The notes under the pieces: model-generated
Database searches by the model: none
Told to the model about the DNA's origin: nothing
Seen by the model: the letters and a program-made list of their open reading frames with translations, nothing else
Source of the DNA: Hyphococcus luteus
GTDB taxonomy: Bacteria > Pseudomonadota > Alphaproteobacteria > Caulobacterales > Parvularculaceae
Assembly: GCF_002943565.1 (NCBI RefSeq)
Contig: NZ_PJCH01000001.1
Span: 434,001-498,000 of the forward strand
DNA length: 64,000 nt
Direction: 5' to 3'
In this document: one piece after another, positions 53,130 through 62,577 of the stretch
Numbering within the stretch: the first letter of the stretch is position 1
Layout: every line of letters starts with the position of its first letter
Translations under genes and position numbers: made by a program

Positions 53130-54599
53130 ATGCCAGAGCGCATGCAGAAATTCGTGTCGATTGATCGCGGACTTGCGGCTAAGCGCGCCGCCAAGGAACG
53201 CGTGCAAGATCACCGTGAAATTTTGCCCGATTTTGCAGCAGAGCCCGCTGCGGCGCAGGCGTCACGGTGCGAACAGTGCGGGATCGCCTATTGCCATATC
53301 TACTGCCCACTGCACAACAACATACCAGACTGGTTGAAACTAACTGCTGAAGGGCGACTGGAAGAGGCCTATCACTTGGCGCAGGAGACAAACAATTTTC
53401 CTGAAATCTGTGGGCGCATCTGCCCTCAGGATCGCCTGTGTGAAGCGCAATGGGCCTGCACGCTGGAACAGAGCGGTCACGGCGCAGTGACCATCGGCGC
53501 GATCGAACGCCATATTGGCGAGACGGCGTGGAAAGAAGGATGGGTCAAGCCGCGACGCCCTGAGAAACGGACTGGTCAAAGCATAGGAATTGTCGGCGCG
53601 GGGCCTGCCGGGATGGCTGCGGCCGAAGAACTGCGCGCCTTTGGCCACGAAGTTCATCTTTATGATCGATACCAACGAATGGGCGGGCTAATGTCATACG
53701 GCATTCCCGAATTTAAAATGGAGCAATATGTCGTTGCTCGCCGGGCACGCCTGCTGACCGATGCAGGCATAACCTTTAATGGCGGCCAAATCCTTGGCGA
53801 CAATCTCTCTTTCAATCAACTCCAAGAACGACACGATGCTATTATACTCGCCTATGGCGCCCACCGACCGCGACAGCTCGGGCTAAACGGGGAAAAGCTG
53901 GCAGGCGTAATTCCGGCGATGGACTACCTCGTCGCGTCAAGCCGCGCTCAAATCGGCGAAAGTGAAGCGCCCAAAATCAACGCCGCTGGTAAACGCGTTA
54001 TCGTGATCGGCGGCGGCGACACTGCGATGGATTGCGTTCGGACGGCTGTGCGACAGGGCGCCGCCAGCGTCATCTGCCTCTATCGACGGAATCGAGCGAA
54101 CATGCCCGGATCTGAACGCGAAGTCGCGCATGCTGAAGAAGAAGGAGCAATATTCGAATGGCAAAGCCAGCCGGAAGCATTGTCGGGGGTTCCCGTTGAA
54201 ATAATTGCTTCCCAGCTTGAAAGCGTCCGGCGTAACGGCGCCATTCGCACAGTGCGCGCCCATCGAACGGACCTAGTTGCGGACGGCGATGGCGGCAGGC
54301 TGATCCCCCGAAAGAAGCCTTTCTCGGAATTCGAAATCGCCGCCGACATGGTCGTCAATGCACTCGGTTTTCTTGTTGATGATGCAGGGCCGCTGACTGG
54401 CGGTCGGGTAGGCATGTCGGAAAGGGGTCGAGTCGCCGCCGATCGCACGACGAGAATGACTGCCGCTGACGGAGTTTTTGTTGCGGGCGACGCGCGGCTC
54501 GGACCATCCCTTGCCGTCCACGCTATCCGGGAAGGCCGCGAAACAGCCGCAATGGCCTGCCGTTATCTCGAACAGGCGCGTGCCGTTGTTTCGGCTTGA
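53130..54599 (+). CDS. gltD: Glutamate synthase small subunit-type oxidoreductase
   Basis: A 489-residue NADPH-dependent FAD/Fe-S protein of the GltD family. Seen: N-terminal 4Fe-4S motifs CEQCGIAYCHIYCPLHNNIPDW and CGRICPQDRLCE, FAD-binding GAGPAGMAAAEELRAFG near residue 155, NADPH-binding GGGDTAMDCVRTAVRQGA, and FVAGDARLGPSLAVHAIREGR. The second cluster region reads CEAQWACTLEQ, two or three residues longer than usual. No gltB is next to it, so it may serve a different partner or act as a stand-alone reductase. Codon use is less GC-rich than the left part of the window. Confidence 0.88.
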   Translation: MPERMQKFVSIDRGLAAKRAAKERVQDHREILPDFAAEPAAAQASRCEQCGIAYCHIYCPLHNNIPDWLKLTAEGRLEEAYHLAQETNNFPEICGRICPQDRLCEAQWACTLEQSGHGAVTIGAIERHIGETAWKEGWVKPRRPEKRTGQSIGIVGAGPAGMAAAEELRAFGHEVHLYDRYQRMGGLMSYGIPEFKMEQYVVARRARLLTDAGITFNGGQILGDNLSFNQLQERHDAIILAYGAHRPRQLGLNGEKLAGVIPAMDYLVASSRAQIGESEAPKINAAGKRVIVIGGGDTAMDCVRTAVRQGAASVICLYRRNRANMPGSEREVAHAEEEGAIFEWQSQPEALSGVPVEIIASQLESVRRNGAIRTVRAHRTDLVADGDGGRLIPRKKPFSEFEIAADMVVNALGFLVDDAGPLTGGRVGMSERGRVAADRTTRMTAADGVFVAGDARLGPSLAVHAIREGRETAAMACRYLEQARAVVSA

Positions 54600-54885
54600 T
54601 CGCTATAAAACCGGCGCCAAATCGGAATGCTTCAAAATTTAAGCGGCCAATAACGCAAACGGACAGAAGGCGCGCTACCGCGCCCGCCGCCCTAGTTCAA
54701 CAAGCATAGCAAATAGCACGTGCGCCCGAACTAATTTCGCAACGCCTGCAAACAAAGACGCGCGCCTGAAGCTATCTGACCGCCAGCAAACAAGACGGTT
54801 GGAGATTTTCCCAATTGCGACACCCCGCCAAGCGCCGCCCCGTTAATTTTGCGCTGCAGCCTGACGAACCGCCAGCCCACATGCA

Positions 54886-55566
54886 TTACTCACCAGCTTG
54901 AATCCCCACTGTTTCACGTTCCGTGACTATAAAGTCCATCGGAATGTCGTGTGCTTGCGGGTAAATCGTAGGCAAACAGGCGGAGCTGTATCCTACGCCA
55001 AATACGCGTGGGCGTTTCGCTAAGGCCGCGAGTGTCCGGTCAAAGAATCCCCCGCCATATCCAAGTCTGTACATTTGCCGGTCAAACCCGACTACGGGCG
55101 CGGTTACGACGTCCGGGACGACTTCGGCGCCGTCCGCAGGAACTGGAATTTTCCACAATCCCTTTTCGAGTCGATCGCCTTTCTTCCACAGACGGAAAAC
55201 AAGAGGGCGTCCCAACTCGATAGCAACCGGCAGCGCCGTTTGCACGCCTGCGGAGGCCAACGTCTCCATGAAGGGCCTGAGATCGGGCTCCCCGCGAATT
55301 GGCCAATAGGCGCTAACGACCAAGCCTTCCAGATCCCCGATTAAATCCTTAAGGTGGCCGGCTATTCTTTCGCCATAGGCACGCCGTTGTTCCGGTGTCA
55401 GCGCCAATCGAGATGCGATCTGACGCGCCCTTTCGGCTTTACGCCAACGATTGACGTCTTCCCGCCTCATAACAGACGCGCCCAGTCCGGAATATTCGGG
55501 GTCTACCTCATGCATTGAACATGGCGGCGATGCATATTCCTTAATTCCTTTTTCTTCATCGGCCAA
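54886..55566 (-). CDS. 5-formyltetrahydrofolate cyclo-ligase family protein
   Basis: A 226-residue protein of the 5-FCL family, which makes 5,10-methenyl-THF from 5-formyl-THF with ATP. Seen: a 35-residue N-terminal extension with SPPCSMHEVDPEYSGLG, then WRKAERARQIASRLAL, YWPIRGEPDL, and the signature LGYGGGFFDRTLAAL near residue 168. The Cys-containing extension is typical, from memory, of a separate alphaproteobacterial subgroup; its role is unclear. It lies 11 bases after the globin gene on the same strand. Confidence 0.85.
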   Translation of the reverse strand: MADEEKGIKEYASPPCSMHEVDPEYSGLGASVMRREDVNRWRKAERARQIASRLALTPEQRRAYGERIAGHLKDLIGDLEGLVVSAYWPIRGEPDLRPFMETLASAGVQTALPVAIELGRPLVFRLWKKGDRLEKGLWKIPVPADGAEVVPDVVTAPVVGFDRQMYRLGYGGGFFDRTLAALAKRPRVFGVGYSSACLPTIYPQAHDIPMDFIVTERETVGIQAGE

Positions 55567-55577
55567 GACGATTTCTC

Positions 55578-56072
55578 CTATTCCGCCGTCTTAGGCGTCG
55601 CTTTTCCGCGCACATATCGTTCCCCTTTACGCAACAAAACGCCTGAATTAGAGGCGATTCCCATTTCCAGACTTTCTGCTATGCGCCGGGCGCGTTCGAT
55701 AAAATGTTCGGCGGCGGCAGGCGAGCATTCCTGTTTCGCGGTTTCTTCAAACAAAGCGAGCCATCGATCAAAATGGCGGGCGTCGACCGGAAGCGGTAAA
55801 TGTTTCTCCATGGGACGGCCATGGTATCGGCCAGTCATTAATGCAACTGATGACCAGAACGCGCACATTTTTTCCAGATGGCTCGTCCAATCACTGATAT
55901 GATGATCGAATATAGGCGCAAGAATATCATCTTCCCGGACACGGGCATAAAATTCGTGAACAAGTTTTCGAATTAACTCTTCGTCAATCCCCGTGTTCTC
56001 AACAATGTCTGCGGCGATACGGGTCCGCCGTTCAGTTTGGGACACGCCGCCCTCATCTTCGCTTTTGGCCAT
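55578..56072 (-). CDS. Truncated haemoglobin (group III-like)
   Basis: A 164-residue globin. Seen: IDEELIRKLVHEFYARVREDDILAPIFDHHI near residue 25-55, SHLEKMCAFWSSVALMTGRYHGRPMEKHLPLPVDARHFDRWLALF with the proximal-His region, the group III pattern. Such globins bind O2 or NO; a role in NO handling is inferred from its neighbours. The ATG at 56072 follows GAGAGAAGGCG; a longer upstream frame adds a basic leader that looks non-coding. It is transcribed away from ccoN, with the AT-rich dyads between them. Confidence 0.88.
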   Translation of the reverse strand: MAKSEDEGGVSQTERRTRIAADIVENTGIDEELIRKLVHEFYARVREDDILAPIFDHHISDWTSHLEKMCAFWSSVALMTGRYHGRPMEKHLPLPVDARHFDRWLALFEETAKQECSPAAAEHFIERARRIAESLEMGIASNSGVLLRKGERYVRGKATPKTAE

Positions 56073-56212
56073 CTTACGCCTTCTCTCATCGCTGGAATGC
56101 GACGGGCGTCCTTTTTTCACGATCAGTTGCCTTCCACGTAAATATCGCGACGCTCCAGCAGCCAAATCCCGCCGCTTATTCGTAAAACCTTGAAGTGATC
56201 GTGCTATTTTAT

Positions 56213-56235
56213 AACATATATTCGTAATATATCAT
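56213..56235. promoter_or_regulatory. Candidate NsrR-type operator, globin side
   Basis: Seen: AACATATAT-TCGTA-ATATATCAT, two inverted half-sites spaced by five bases. The half-site matches the AAnATRYAT pattern of NsrR with one mismatch in the right arm. The assignment to NsrR or another Rrf2 regulator is inference. Confidence 0.45.
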
Positions 56236-56373
56236 TAAGTCTCAGACAGAACAATTCTAATTCGCCATAGCTTGTCCAACAATAAGGGCGCGTTCTTCAT
56301 TCTTTGTCCATGGCGACGCCCGACAAATCTTCGCGCCGCGACATAACGCGCCCTTTTCATTTCCAACACCTCA

Positions 56374-56396
56374 AAGATATATGCATGATATATATT
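56374..56396. promoter_or_regulatory. Candidate NsrR-type operator, ccoN side
   Basis: Seen: AAGATATAT-GCATG-ATATATATT, with the same 9-5-9 arrangement as at 56213-56235, 76 bases before the ccoN start. The left half fits AAGATRYAT fully; the right half has one mismatch. Confidence 0.5.
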
Positions 56397-56471
56397 AATA
56401 TCAGCGCATCCGGCCTATACACTCTTTCTTTGCGGGCAAGGTGTTGGCGCGCACGAAAAGAGAACGCCGGC

Positions 56472-58121
56472 ATGATCTCAACTCTAACAGATACAGAACG
56501 TCAAATTGCACTTGTCATCTCGGGTCTTCTCTCCCTCGTCGGCCTCGTTCTTAGCGCCGCGGGACGCCATGACCCCCTCGGCGCGCAAGGTTTTATCATT
56601 CTGGCGTTCGGTCTGAGCGGCGTTTTTCTGGTAATTAGTGGTTTTCATCTACCAGAGCCGACGGAAAAGAGATTTTCCCACTATTATGACGAGCCGATCA
56701 AAGCTGGCATTATTATCGCCATGTTGTGGGCCATTGTCGCCATGTTCGTCGGCGACTGGGTGGCGTGGCTGCTCGCTTATCCGGAAATGACATTCGACGC
56801 GGCTTGGGCTTCATTCGGCCGATTGCGACCAATTCATACGACCGGCATAATTTTCGGATTTGGCGGCAATGCGCTGATTGCGACATCTTTCCATGTAATG
56901 CAGCGCACTTCCCGGACCCGTCTCGCTGATCAGTTAAGCCCGTGGTTTGTTCTGGGAGGGTACAACCTTTTTTGCATCCTGGCTGTCACTGGGTATCTCA
57001 TGGGCGTTACCCAGTCGAAGGAATACGCCGAACCAGAATGGTATGCGGATATCTGGCTGACGATAGTATGGATAGCATATTTTGCGCTTTATCTGCGCAC
57101 GCTTGCCCGTCGCAAAGAGCCTCACATCTACGTTTCAAACTGGTACTATCTGGCGTTCGTGCTCGTAGTGGCGATGCTCCATATCGTCAATAATCTGGCA
57201 ATGCCGGTCTCGCTGGGAAGCTCGAAGAGTTACACTGTTTTCGCCGGCGTTCAGGACGCGATGGTGCAATGGTGGTACGGCCACAACGCTGTGGCGTTCT
57301 TTTTAACATCCGGCTTTCTCGGCATGCTTTACTATTATCTGCCGAAGCGTGCAGGCCGGCCCATATTTTCCTATCGAATGTCCATCATCGGCTTTTGGGG
57401 CATTACCTTTTTTTACGTGTGGGTCGGCTCTCATCACCTCCATTATACGGCTCTGCCGCAATGGGTGCAGACGCTCGGCATGACTTTTTCAGTGATGCTG
57501 CTGGTGCCGTCTTGGATCGCCGCCGCCAACGCGCTGCTAACGCTGAACGGCGCCTGGCACAAAGTGCGCGACGATGCAACGTTGCGTTTCATGATGGTTG
57601 CGGCATTGTTTTACGGCCTGGCGACTTTCGAAGGCTCCTTTTTGGCTATTCGGCCAGTAAATTCGCTATCGCATTACACAGACTGGACAGTCGCCCATGT
57701 TCATGCCGGCACGCTCGGCTGGAACTCAATGATTATCTTCGGAGCGTTTTACTATCTCGTTCCGCAATTATGGAAACGCGAGCGAATCTATTCTCCTGTG
57801 CTCGTGGAAGTCCATTTCTGGCTCGCAATCGCAGGCATCTTTATCTACGTCTTTGCAATGTGGAATTCAGGCGTCATTCAAGGCCTGATGTGGCGTACAT
57901 ACAATAACAGCGGCACGCTTGCCTACTCATTCATCGATTCCTTGAACGCTATGCATCCATATTACATAGCGCGCGCAACGGGAGGGCTGCTGTTTCTCAT
58001 GGGCGCAGTCATCGGGTTTTATAATATCTGCATGACAATCCGCAGCTCCCCGGCCGCTGCGAAAACACGCAACGAGCAACCAGCGACAATCGGACAATCT
58101 CGTTTGCGCCCGGGAGAATAG
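56472..58121 (+). CDS. ccoN: cbb3-type cytochrome c oxidase subunit I
   Basis: A 549-residue membrane haem-copper oxidase catalytic subunit for high-affinity oxygen respiration. Seen: about 13-14 membrane helices, the low-spin haem His in RPIHTTGIIFGFGGNAL, QWWYGHNAVAFFLTSGFLGMLYYYLP with the CuB/active-site His, VGSHHLHYTALPQW, and DWTVAHVHAGTLGWNSM. These are the cbb3 landmarks. The ATG at 56472 gives a normal start MISTLTDTERQ; the earlier in-frame start lies in the operator region. It is the first gene of ccoNOQP; ccoGHIS are not in the window. Confidence 0.95.
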   Translation: MISTLTDTERQIALVISGLLSLVGLVLSAAGRHDPLGAQGFIILAFGLSGVFLVISGFHLPEPTEKRFSHYYDEPIKAGIIIAMLWAIVAMFVGDWVAWLLAYPEMTFDAAWASFGRLRPIHTTGIIFGFGGNALIATSFHVMQRTSRTRLADQLSPWFVLGGYNLFCILAVTGYLMGVTQSKEYAEPEWYADIWLTIVWIAYFALYLRTLARRKEPHIYVSNWYYLAFVLVVAMLHIVNNLAMPVSLGSSKSYTVFAGVQDAMVQWWYGHNAVAFFLTSGFLGMLYYYLPKRAGRPIFSYRMSIIGFWGITFFYVWVGSHHLHYTALPQWVQTLGMTFSVMLLVPSWIAAANALLTLNGAWHKVRDDATLRFMMVAALFYGLATFEGSFLAIRPVNSLSHYTDWTVAHVHAGTLGWNSMIIFGAFYYLVPQLWKRERIYSPVLVEVHFWLAIAGIFIYVFAMWNSGVIQGLMWRTYNNSGTLAYSFIDSLNAMHPYYIARATGGLLFLMGAVIGFYNICMTIRSSPAAAKTRNEQPATIGQSRLRPGE

Positions 58122-58127
58122 GCAGAC

Positions 58128-58862
58128 ATGTTCCAGGCCCATTACAAACTTGAGCGATATTCAGTTGGCCTTGTGATCGCGATCATCATAGCCGCCAGCA
58201 TCGGGGGCATTGTCGAGATCGCCCCTCTCTTCACGATCGACCAGACCGTAGAAGAGGCGCCGGGAATGCGCGTTTATACCCCGCTGGAACTCGCCGGCCG
58301 CAATATCTATGTCCGCGAAGGTTGCTATGCCTGCCATTCGCAGATGATTCGCACCTTGCGTGATGAGGTCGAACGCTACGGGCCTTACTCGCTGGCTGTA
58401 GAATCCCAATATGATCATCCAATGTTGTGGGGTTCAAAACGGACAGGCCCCGACCTTGCGCGCATCGGAGGTAAATATTCCGATCAATGGCATGTTGCAC
58501 ACCTAGAGAACCCTCGCGATGTCGTGCCGGCATCGATTATGCCTGCCTATTCCTTTCTTGCACGGACGCAATTGCGTACCGACGACCTTTCAATGCATCT
58601 AACTGCGCTCAAAAAGGTTGGCGTGCCTTATACAGACAGCATGATAGAAAAAGCAGTTGAGGATGCGTATGGACAGGCGGCGCCCTTCAGTGCCCTGGCT
58701 GATGGAGTCGTGACGCGCTACGGCGACGCCACTCATATTCGCGCCTTTGACGGCGATCCCGGCTCAGTGTCCGAGATGGACGCCCTCGTCGCGTATCTGC
58801 AGATAATCGGCCGATTGACCGACGCGGCACATGAACAGAAATCATCGGGAGATGCTGAATGA
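58128..58862 (+). CDS. ccoO: cbb3 oxidase monohaem subunit
   Basis: A 244-residue membrane-anchored cytochrome c. Seen: one N-terminal helix (SVGLVIAIIIAASIGGIVEI), the haem site EGCYACHSQMIRTLRDEVERYGPYS near residue 64, and TGPDLARIGGKYSDQWH, the CcoO signature. It starts six bases after ccoN and overlaps ccoQ by four. Confidence 0.96.
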   Translation: MFQAHYKLERYSVGLVIAIIIAASIGGIVEIAPLFTIDQTVEEAPGMRVYTPLELAGRNIYVREGCYACHSQMIRTLRDEVERYGPYSLAVESQYDHPMLWGSKRTGPDLARIGGKYSDQWHVAHLENPRDVVPASIMPAYSFLARTQLRTDDLSMHLTALKKVGVPYTDSMIEKAVEDAYGQAAPFSALADGVVTRYGDATHIRAFDGDPGSVSEMDALVAYLQIIGRLTDAAHEQKSSGDAE

Positions 58863-59032
58863 ACGGACCGGAACACGACATTTTGGTTGCGTTCGCCAAG
58901 TCGTGGGGGCTTTTCTATCTGATAGGGCTCTCGATCGGCGTCCTAGTTTATACGTTCTGGCCGGGAAACCGGAAGAATTTTGACCGGGCGAAAAAAAGCA
59001 TCATGGATGATGAGAGCGGGCCATGGGCGTGA
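58859..59032 (+). CDS. ccoQ: cbb3 oxidase small subunit CcoQ
   Basis: A 57-residue membrane peptide. Seen: ATG overlapping the ccoO TGA (ATGA), one helix AKSWGLFYLIGLSIGVLVYTFW near residues 12-33 and the CcoQ ending WPGNRKNFDRAKKSI. It stabilises the cbb3 complex in studied species. It overlaps ccoP by 10 bases. Confidence 0.93.
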   Translation: MNGPEHDILVAFAKSWGLFYLIGLSIGVLVYTFWPGNRKNFDRAKKSIMDDESGPWA

Positions 59033-59904
59033 TTGAACGCGACCCTCACACCGGCCACGGGACGACCGGACATGAGTGGAACGGCATCAAGGAACTGAAT
59101 ACGGCTGTACCGTGGCCGATATGGGCCTTCCTCATTGCCACCGTGATATTTTCCGTAGTCTGGTGGATCCTGATGCCGGCATGGCCTTTGGGGGATACAT
59201 ATACGAAAGGCTTGCTCGGCGCCGATGTCCGTCAGAACGTCGCGACAGACCTTAAATCGGCTGAAGAAAAGCGCTCCATCTGGGCATCGCGCATCGAGAA
59301 AGAAGAGCTTTCCGCCATTATGTCTGATTCCGAATTAATGCAAGATATTCGCGAAACCGGCCACGCTCTGTTTGGTGACAATTGCGCCGCCTGCCACGGC
59401 GCCCGCGCCGAAGGCGGACCGGGCTACCCAAAACTTACCGATTCCGCGTGGTTGTGGGGACAAACGCCAGACGCAATTTTCGAAACTATTCGGGCCGGTG
59501 TTAACTCCGGCCATCCGGACAGTCGCTTTTCTCAAATGCCGGCATGGGGTCGCGATCAAATGCTTGATCGCAAAGCGATCATCGATGTAAGCGCGTTTGT
59601 AAAGTCGCTCTCGGATGCAAATAAGGGTGGCAATGGTTCGCCAGAGCAATTGGCGGCCGGCCAGAAGATCTTTGTTGATAATTGCGCATCGTGTCATGGC
59701 TCCGACGCACACGGCGCGCATCAGACCGGTGCGCCTGACTTGACGGACAACACGTGGCTTTATGGCGGCGATGCTGCATCAATATATGAGTCAATCTACA
59801 ATGGGCGTCAGGGGCACATGCCTGCCTGGGAAAGCCGGTTATCCAATGCAGATCGGAAAATCCTAATGATCTACCTCCTTGACCTTGGCCAGAATTCGCC
59901 ATGA
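59023..59904 (+). CDS. ccoP: cbb3 oxidase dihaem subunit
   Basis: A 293-residue membrane cytochrome c that passes electrons to CcoO/CcoN. Seen: GHEWNGIKELNTAVPWPIWAFLIATVIFSVVWWILMPAWP with the anchor helix, and two haem sites, CAACHG near residue 122 and CASCHG near residue 225, each in a cytochrome c domain with a later Met (QMPAWG, HMPAWE). Order and spacing match CcoP. Confidence 0.96.
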   Translation: MGVIERDPHTGHGTTGHEWNGIKELNTAVPWPIWAFLIATVIFSVVWWILMPAWPLGDTYTKGLLGADVRQNVATDLKSAEEKRSIWASRIEKEELSAIMSDSELMQDIRETGHALFGDNCAACHGARAEGGPGYPKLTDSAWLWGQTPDAIFETIRAGVNSGHPDSRFSQMPAWGRDQMLDRKAIIDVSAFVKSLSDANKGGNGSPEQLAAGQKIFVDNCASCHGSDAHGAHQTGAPDLTDNTWLYGGDAASIYESIYNGRQGHMPAWESRLSNADRKILMIYLLDLGQNSP

Positions 59905-60080
59905 AACCGATCGGAACACGGACAAAAGCCGGCCTTGCTTCAATTATATTAATCGTCGCCTTTGCCGCCGCCAACGCTCATCTAATACTGACATCGATGC
60001 GTTCGCAGCCGGATTGCGTGCCGCATCTGAAAGCACCAGAGCCTGAAGGCGGATTCCGCGCCGCTCAATCGTCCTGCTGA
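59901..60080 (+). CDS. 59-residue membrane peptide after ccoP
   Basis: Seen: the ATG overlaps the ccoP TGA (ATGA), so it is very likely translated with the operon. One helix GLASIILIVAFAAANAHLIL, then SQPDCVPHLK and a C-terminal AAQSSC with two cysteines. From memory, short peptides with an ANAH...SQPDCV...SSC pattern exist in other alphaproteobacteria, unassigned. A role with the oxidase is inference. Confidence 0.7.
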   Translation: MKPIGTRTKAGLASIILIVAFAAANAHLILTSMRSQPDCVPHLKAPEPEGGFRAAQSSC

Positions 60081-60096
60081 AACAAGAGAGGCCACT

Positions 60097-60936
60097 ATGG
60101 TCAATTCGAAAACGACGGATACGCTTCCCCCTGTGCTTCCACCGCTCGCCGCCAGCAGGACGAACTGGCGTCGCGACCTCAAACCAACCGTTGCGCTTTT
60201 GTGGCTTTCCGCCGGATGGCGGGACTTTGTACGTCGCCCGGAACTTAGCATTGCTTACGGCGTTTTGCTTTTCCTGGTCTCGCTGCTGGTGCTGTTCAGC
60301 ATTTTTCATCTTGAATACGATTACGTCCTTTTCCCCGCGTTATCAGGATTTCTCGTTGTGGCTCCTCTGGCTGCGACAGGTCTTTATGAGAAGAGTCGCC
60401 GTTTGGCGTCGGGAGAGCCCGTATCCTTCGTTAACATGGCCTTCGTCAGGATTCGCTCTGGAGGGCAGATTGTTTTTGTGGGGCTGCTTCTTTGCCTCCT
60501 CATGATGTTATGGAATCGCGCCGCTATCCTTCTATACGCCCTCTTTTTCGGCCTTCGCCCATTTCCAGGTCTGGATGAAATCCTCCCCGTCTTGCTCGGA
60601 ACGCCTATGGGCTGGATGCTGCTTATCGTCGGAACTCTAACTGGCGGTTTATTCGCCGCTTTTTCCTTCTCAATCAGCGTGTTTGCAATTCCACGGCTTC
60701 TCGAAGAGCGCACTGATGCCTTTACCGCCATGGGGCAAAGCATGGCGCTTGTGTGGAACAACCTTCAAGTCATGCTCAGCTGGGCTTTTCTTGTCGTTGC
60801 TCTTTTCATATTTTGCGCTGCAACCGGTTTTGTCGCATTGATTGTTGTTTTCCCACTCCTCGGTCACGCCACCTGGCATGCATTTACCACTATGCGCGGG
60901 CCTGCCGCCGAACACTCTTACGGCAGGCGCGAATGA
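60097..60936 (+). CDS. DUF2189 family membrane protein
   Basis: A 279-residue polytopic protein. Seen: WLSAGWRDFVRRPELSIAYGVLLFLVSLLVLF, the DUF2189 start, six hydrophobic helices, FSISVFAIPRLLEERTDAFTAMGQS near residue 200, and FPLLGHATWHAFTTM. DUF2189 proteins often accompany cytochrome oxidase genes but have no known activity. It is 16 bases after the small peptide gene and so probably part of the cco transcript. Confidence 0.88.
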   Translation: MVNSKTTDTLPPVLPPLAASRTNWRRDLKPTVALLWLSAGWRDFVRRPELSIAYGVLLFLVSLLVLFSIFHLEYDYVLFPALSGFLVVAPLAATGLYEKSRRLASGEPVSFVNMAFVRIRSGGQIVFVGLLLCLLMMLWNRAAILLYALFFGLRPFPGLDEILPVLLGTPMGWMLLIVGTLTGGLFAAFSFSISVFAIPRLLEERTDAFTAMGQSMALVWNNLQVMLSWAFLVVALFIFCAATGFVALIVVFPLLGHATWHAFTTMRGPAAEHSYGRRE

Positions 60937-60946
60937 GAACGTTCCT

Positions 60947-61288
60947 TTATTGATCGCCGCATCCGGGTGCAGAATTCAAAAATCGGAGCTTATCCGGAAC
61001 GCCATTTAAGGCCACCGCGTTCGGCATTGGCGATTTTCGCTGCGTGATATTCGGCCATTTTTCGGAATATTTTCGGTTTAACTGGATCCACTGCGGCTCG
61101 ATCGCAGTGTGAATATCCGGGAAGATAGCTTCGGCTGGGCATTCAGGGACGCATGCTCCGCAATCGATGCATTCGTCAGGATGTATCGCCAACATGTTCT
61201 CGCCCTCATAGAAACAATCAACAGGGCAAACCGCGACACAGTCTGTATATTTGCACAAAATGCAGTTATCGGTGACGACGAATGTCAT
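60947..61288 (-). CDS. fdxA: 7Fe-type ferredoxin
   Basis: A 113-residue FdxA-type ferredoxin. Seen: [21 protein letters not shown] (3Fe-4S plus part of 4Fe-4S) and [20 protein letters not shown], then the FdxA tail [14 protein letters not shown]. The ATG at 61288 is chosen by the usual start MTFVVTDNC; a longer frame upstream is unlikely. It may donate electrons to the sulfite reductase encoded further right on the same strand; this is inference. Confidence 0.93.
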   Translation of the reverse strand: MTFVVTDNCILCKYTDCVAVCPVDCFYEGENMLAIHPDECIDCGACVPECPAEAIFPDIHTAIEPQWIQLNRKYSEKWPNITQRKSPMPNAVALNGVPDKLRFLNSAPGCGDQ

Positions 61289-61410
61289 GGAGCTGAATTG
61301 CCTCCCTGCAATCAATATGGGGTCCCCATGTTGAACCATTAGCAACAGCTGCCATTGCCACGTTTCCGATATAACAAAAAAGTCAAATGCCAAGCGATTG
61401 CATATCGCCC

Positions 61411-62577
61411 TCAACAGGCCTTCAGGCTGGCGGCAAGATCGGTGAGCAGATCCTGTTCGTTTTCAAGGCCAACCGAAATGCGGATCAACCCGTCATTAAT
61501 CCCCGCTATGCCCCGCGCCCTCTCACCCATATCCGCATGAGTCATGGTGGCGGGGTGGGCGACAAGGCTCTCGACGCCCCCAAGCGACTCGGCAAGCGTG
61601 AACACGCGGAGCGATTCCACGAAGATCCGCGCCGCGTCACTCCCGCCCGCTAGTTCGAAACTGAGCATCGCGCCGAATCCGGTTTGCTGCTTCGAAGCGA
61701 GCTTGTGGTCCGGATGCGACGCCAATCCAGGATAATGAACAATCTTCACAGCCGGATGATCCTGCAGCCATTCCGCCAGCAGGGCCGCCGTTTTCTGCTG
61801 GCGCTCCATCCGGGCGTAAAGCGTCCGCAGCCCTCTCATGGTCAGCCAGGCGTCGAAGGGCGAACCACAAGCGCCGACTGTAGTCGCCCAGTTGCGGAGC
61901 TCCCGGGCCTTTTCAATGTTCGCCGCCACGACGGCGCCCCCAATCACATCCGAGTGCCCATTCAAAAATTTTGTCGTAGAATGAAGAACGTAATCGGCGC
62001 CAAGTGCGATCGGCCGCTGGACCGCGGGCGACAGAAACGTGTTATCCACCGCGACACAAATGCCGGCCGCCTTCGCCATAAGCGCGATTTTTACAATGTC
62101 TACAACGCGCATCAGCGGATTGCTGGGCGTTTCAATGAAGATGAGAGAAGGCCCGCCGGCGAACGCCTCGCATAGGGCCATGTCGTCCGCCTGATCTATA
62201 AAGCTCACGGAAAATTGCCCTAACGCCGAACGCGCCTTCAGAAGCCGGTGCGTTCCGCCATAACAATCATGCGGAGCAATGACGGCGTCGTTGGGGCGCA
62301 ACCGTCCCAGCAGCAGGTCAATGGCCGCCATCCCGCTTGACGTGATGACGGCGCCGGCGCCGCCCTCCAATTTCGAAAGCGCTTCTGCAAGCATCTCTCG
62401 CGTAGGATTGCCCGAACGGCCGTATTCGTAAGACCGAGGTTCGTTATATCCTTCGAAGGTATAGGTGCTCGACAGATATATTGGTGGCGACACCGCGCCG
62501 AACGCCCTGTCCGTCGCGACGCCGAAGGTTGCGGCGACGGTTTGCGGCCCGCACGATCGTCCGCCTTCATGATTCAT
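61411..62577 (-). CDS. Cystathionine gamma-synthase / O-succinylhomoserine sulfhydrylase-type enzyme
   Basis: A 388-residue PLP enzyme of the Cys/Met metabolism family. Seen: [37 protein letters not shown] with the phosphate-binding Tyr/Arg, SSGMAAI, VDNTF, the PLP lysine in [16 protein letters not shown] near residue 204, and [18 protein letters not shown]. MetB, MetZ and lyase activities cannot be separated by sequence. Its start overlaps the end of the sulfite reductase gene by 11 bases, so it likely uses the sulfide made there. Confidence 0.88.
   Translation of the reverse strand: MNHEGGRSCGPQTVAATFGVATDRAFGAVSPPIYLSSTYTFEGYNEPRSYEYGRSGNPTREMLAEALSKLEGGAGAVITSSGMAAIDLLLGRLRPNDAVIAPHDCYGGTHRLLKARSALGQFSVSFIDQADDMALCEAFAGGPSLIFIETPSNPLMRVVDIVKIALMAKAAGICVAVDNTFLSPAVQRPIALGADYVLHSTTKFLNGHSDVIGGAVVAANIEKARELRNWATTVGACGSPFDAWLTMRGLRTLYARMERQQKTAALLAEWLQDHPAVKIVHYPGLASHPDHKLASKQQTGFGAMLSFELAGGSDAARIFVESLRVFTLAESLGGVESLVAHPATMTHADMGERARGIAGINDGLIRISVGLENEQDLLTDLAASLKAC

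Larger units (their letters stand above)
56073..56471. other. Control region between globin and ccoN
   Basis: About 400 bases between divergent genes. It holds two AT-rich dyads listed separately. No reliable open frame is seen; an in-frame upstream extension of ccoN lacks homology. Confidence 0.6.
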
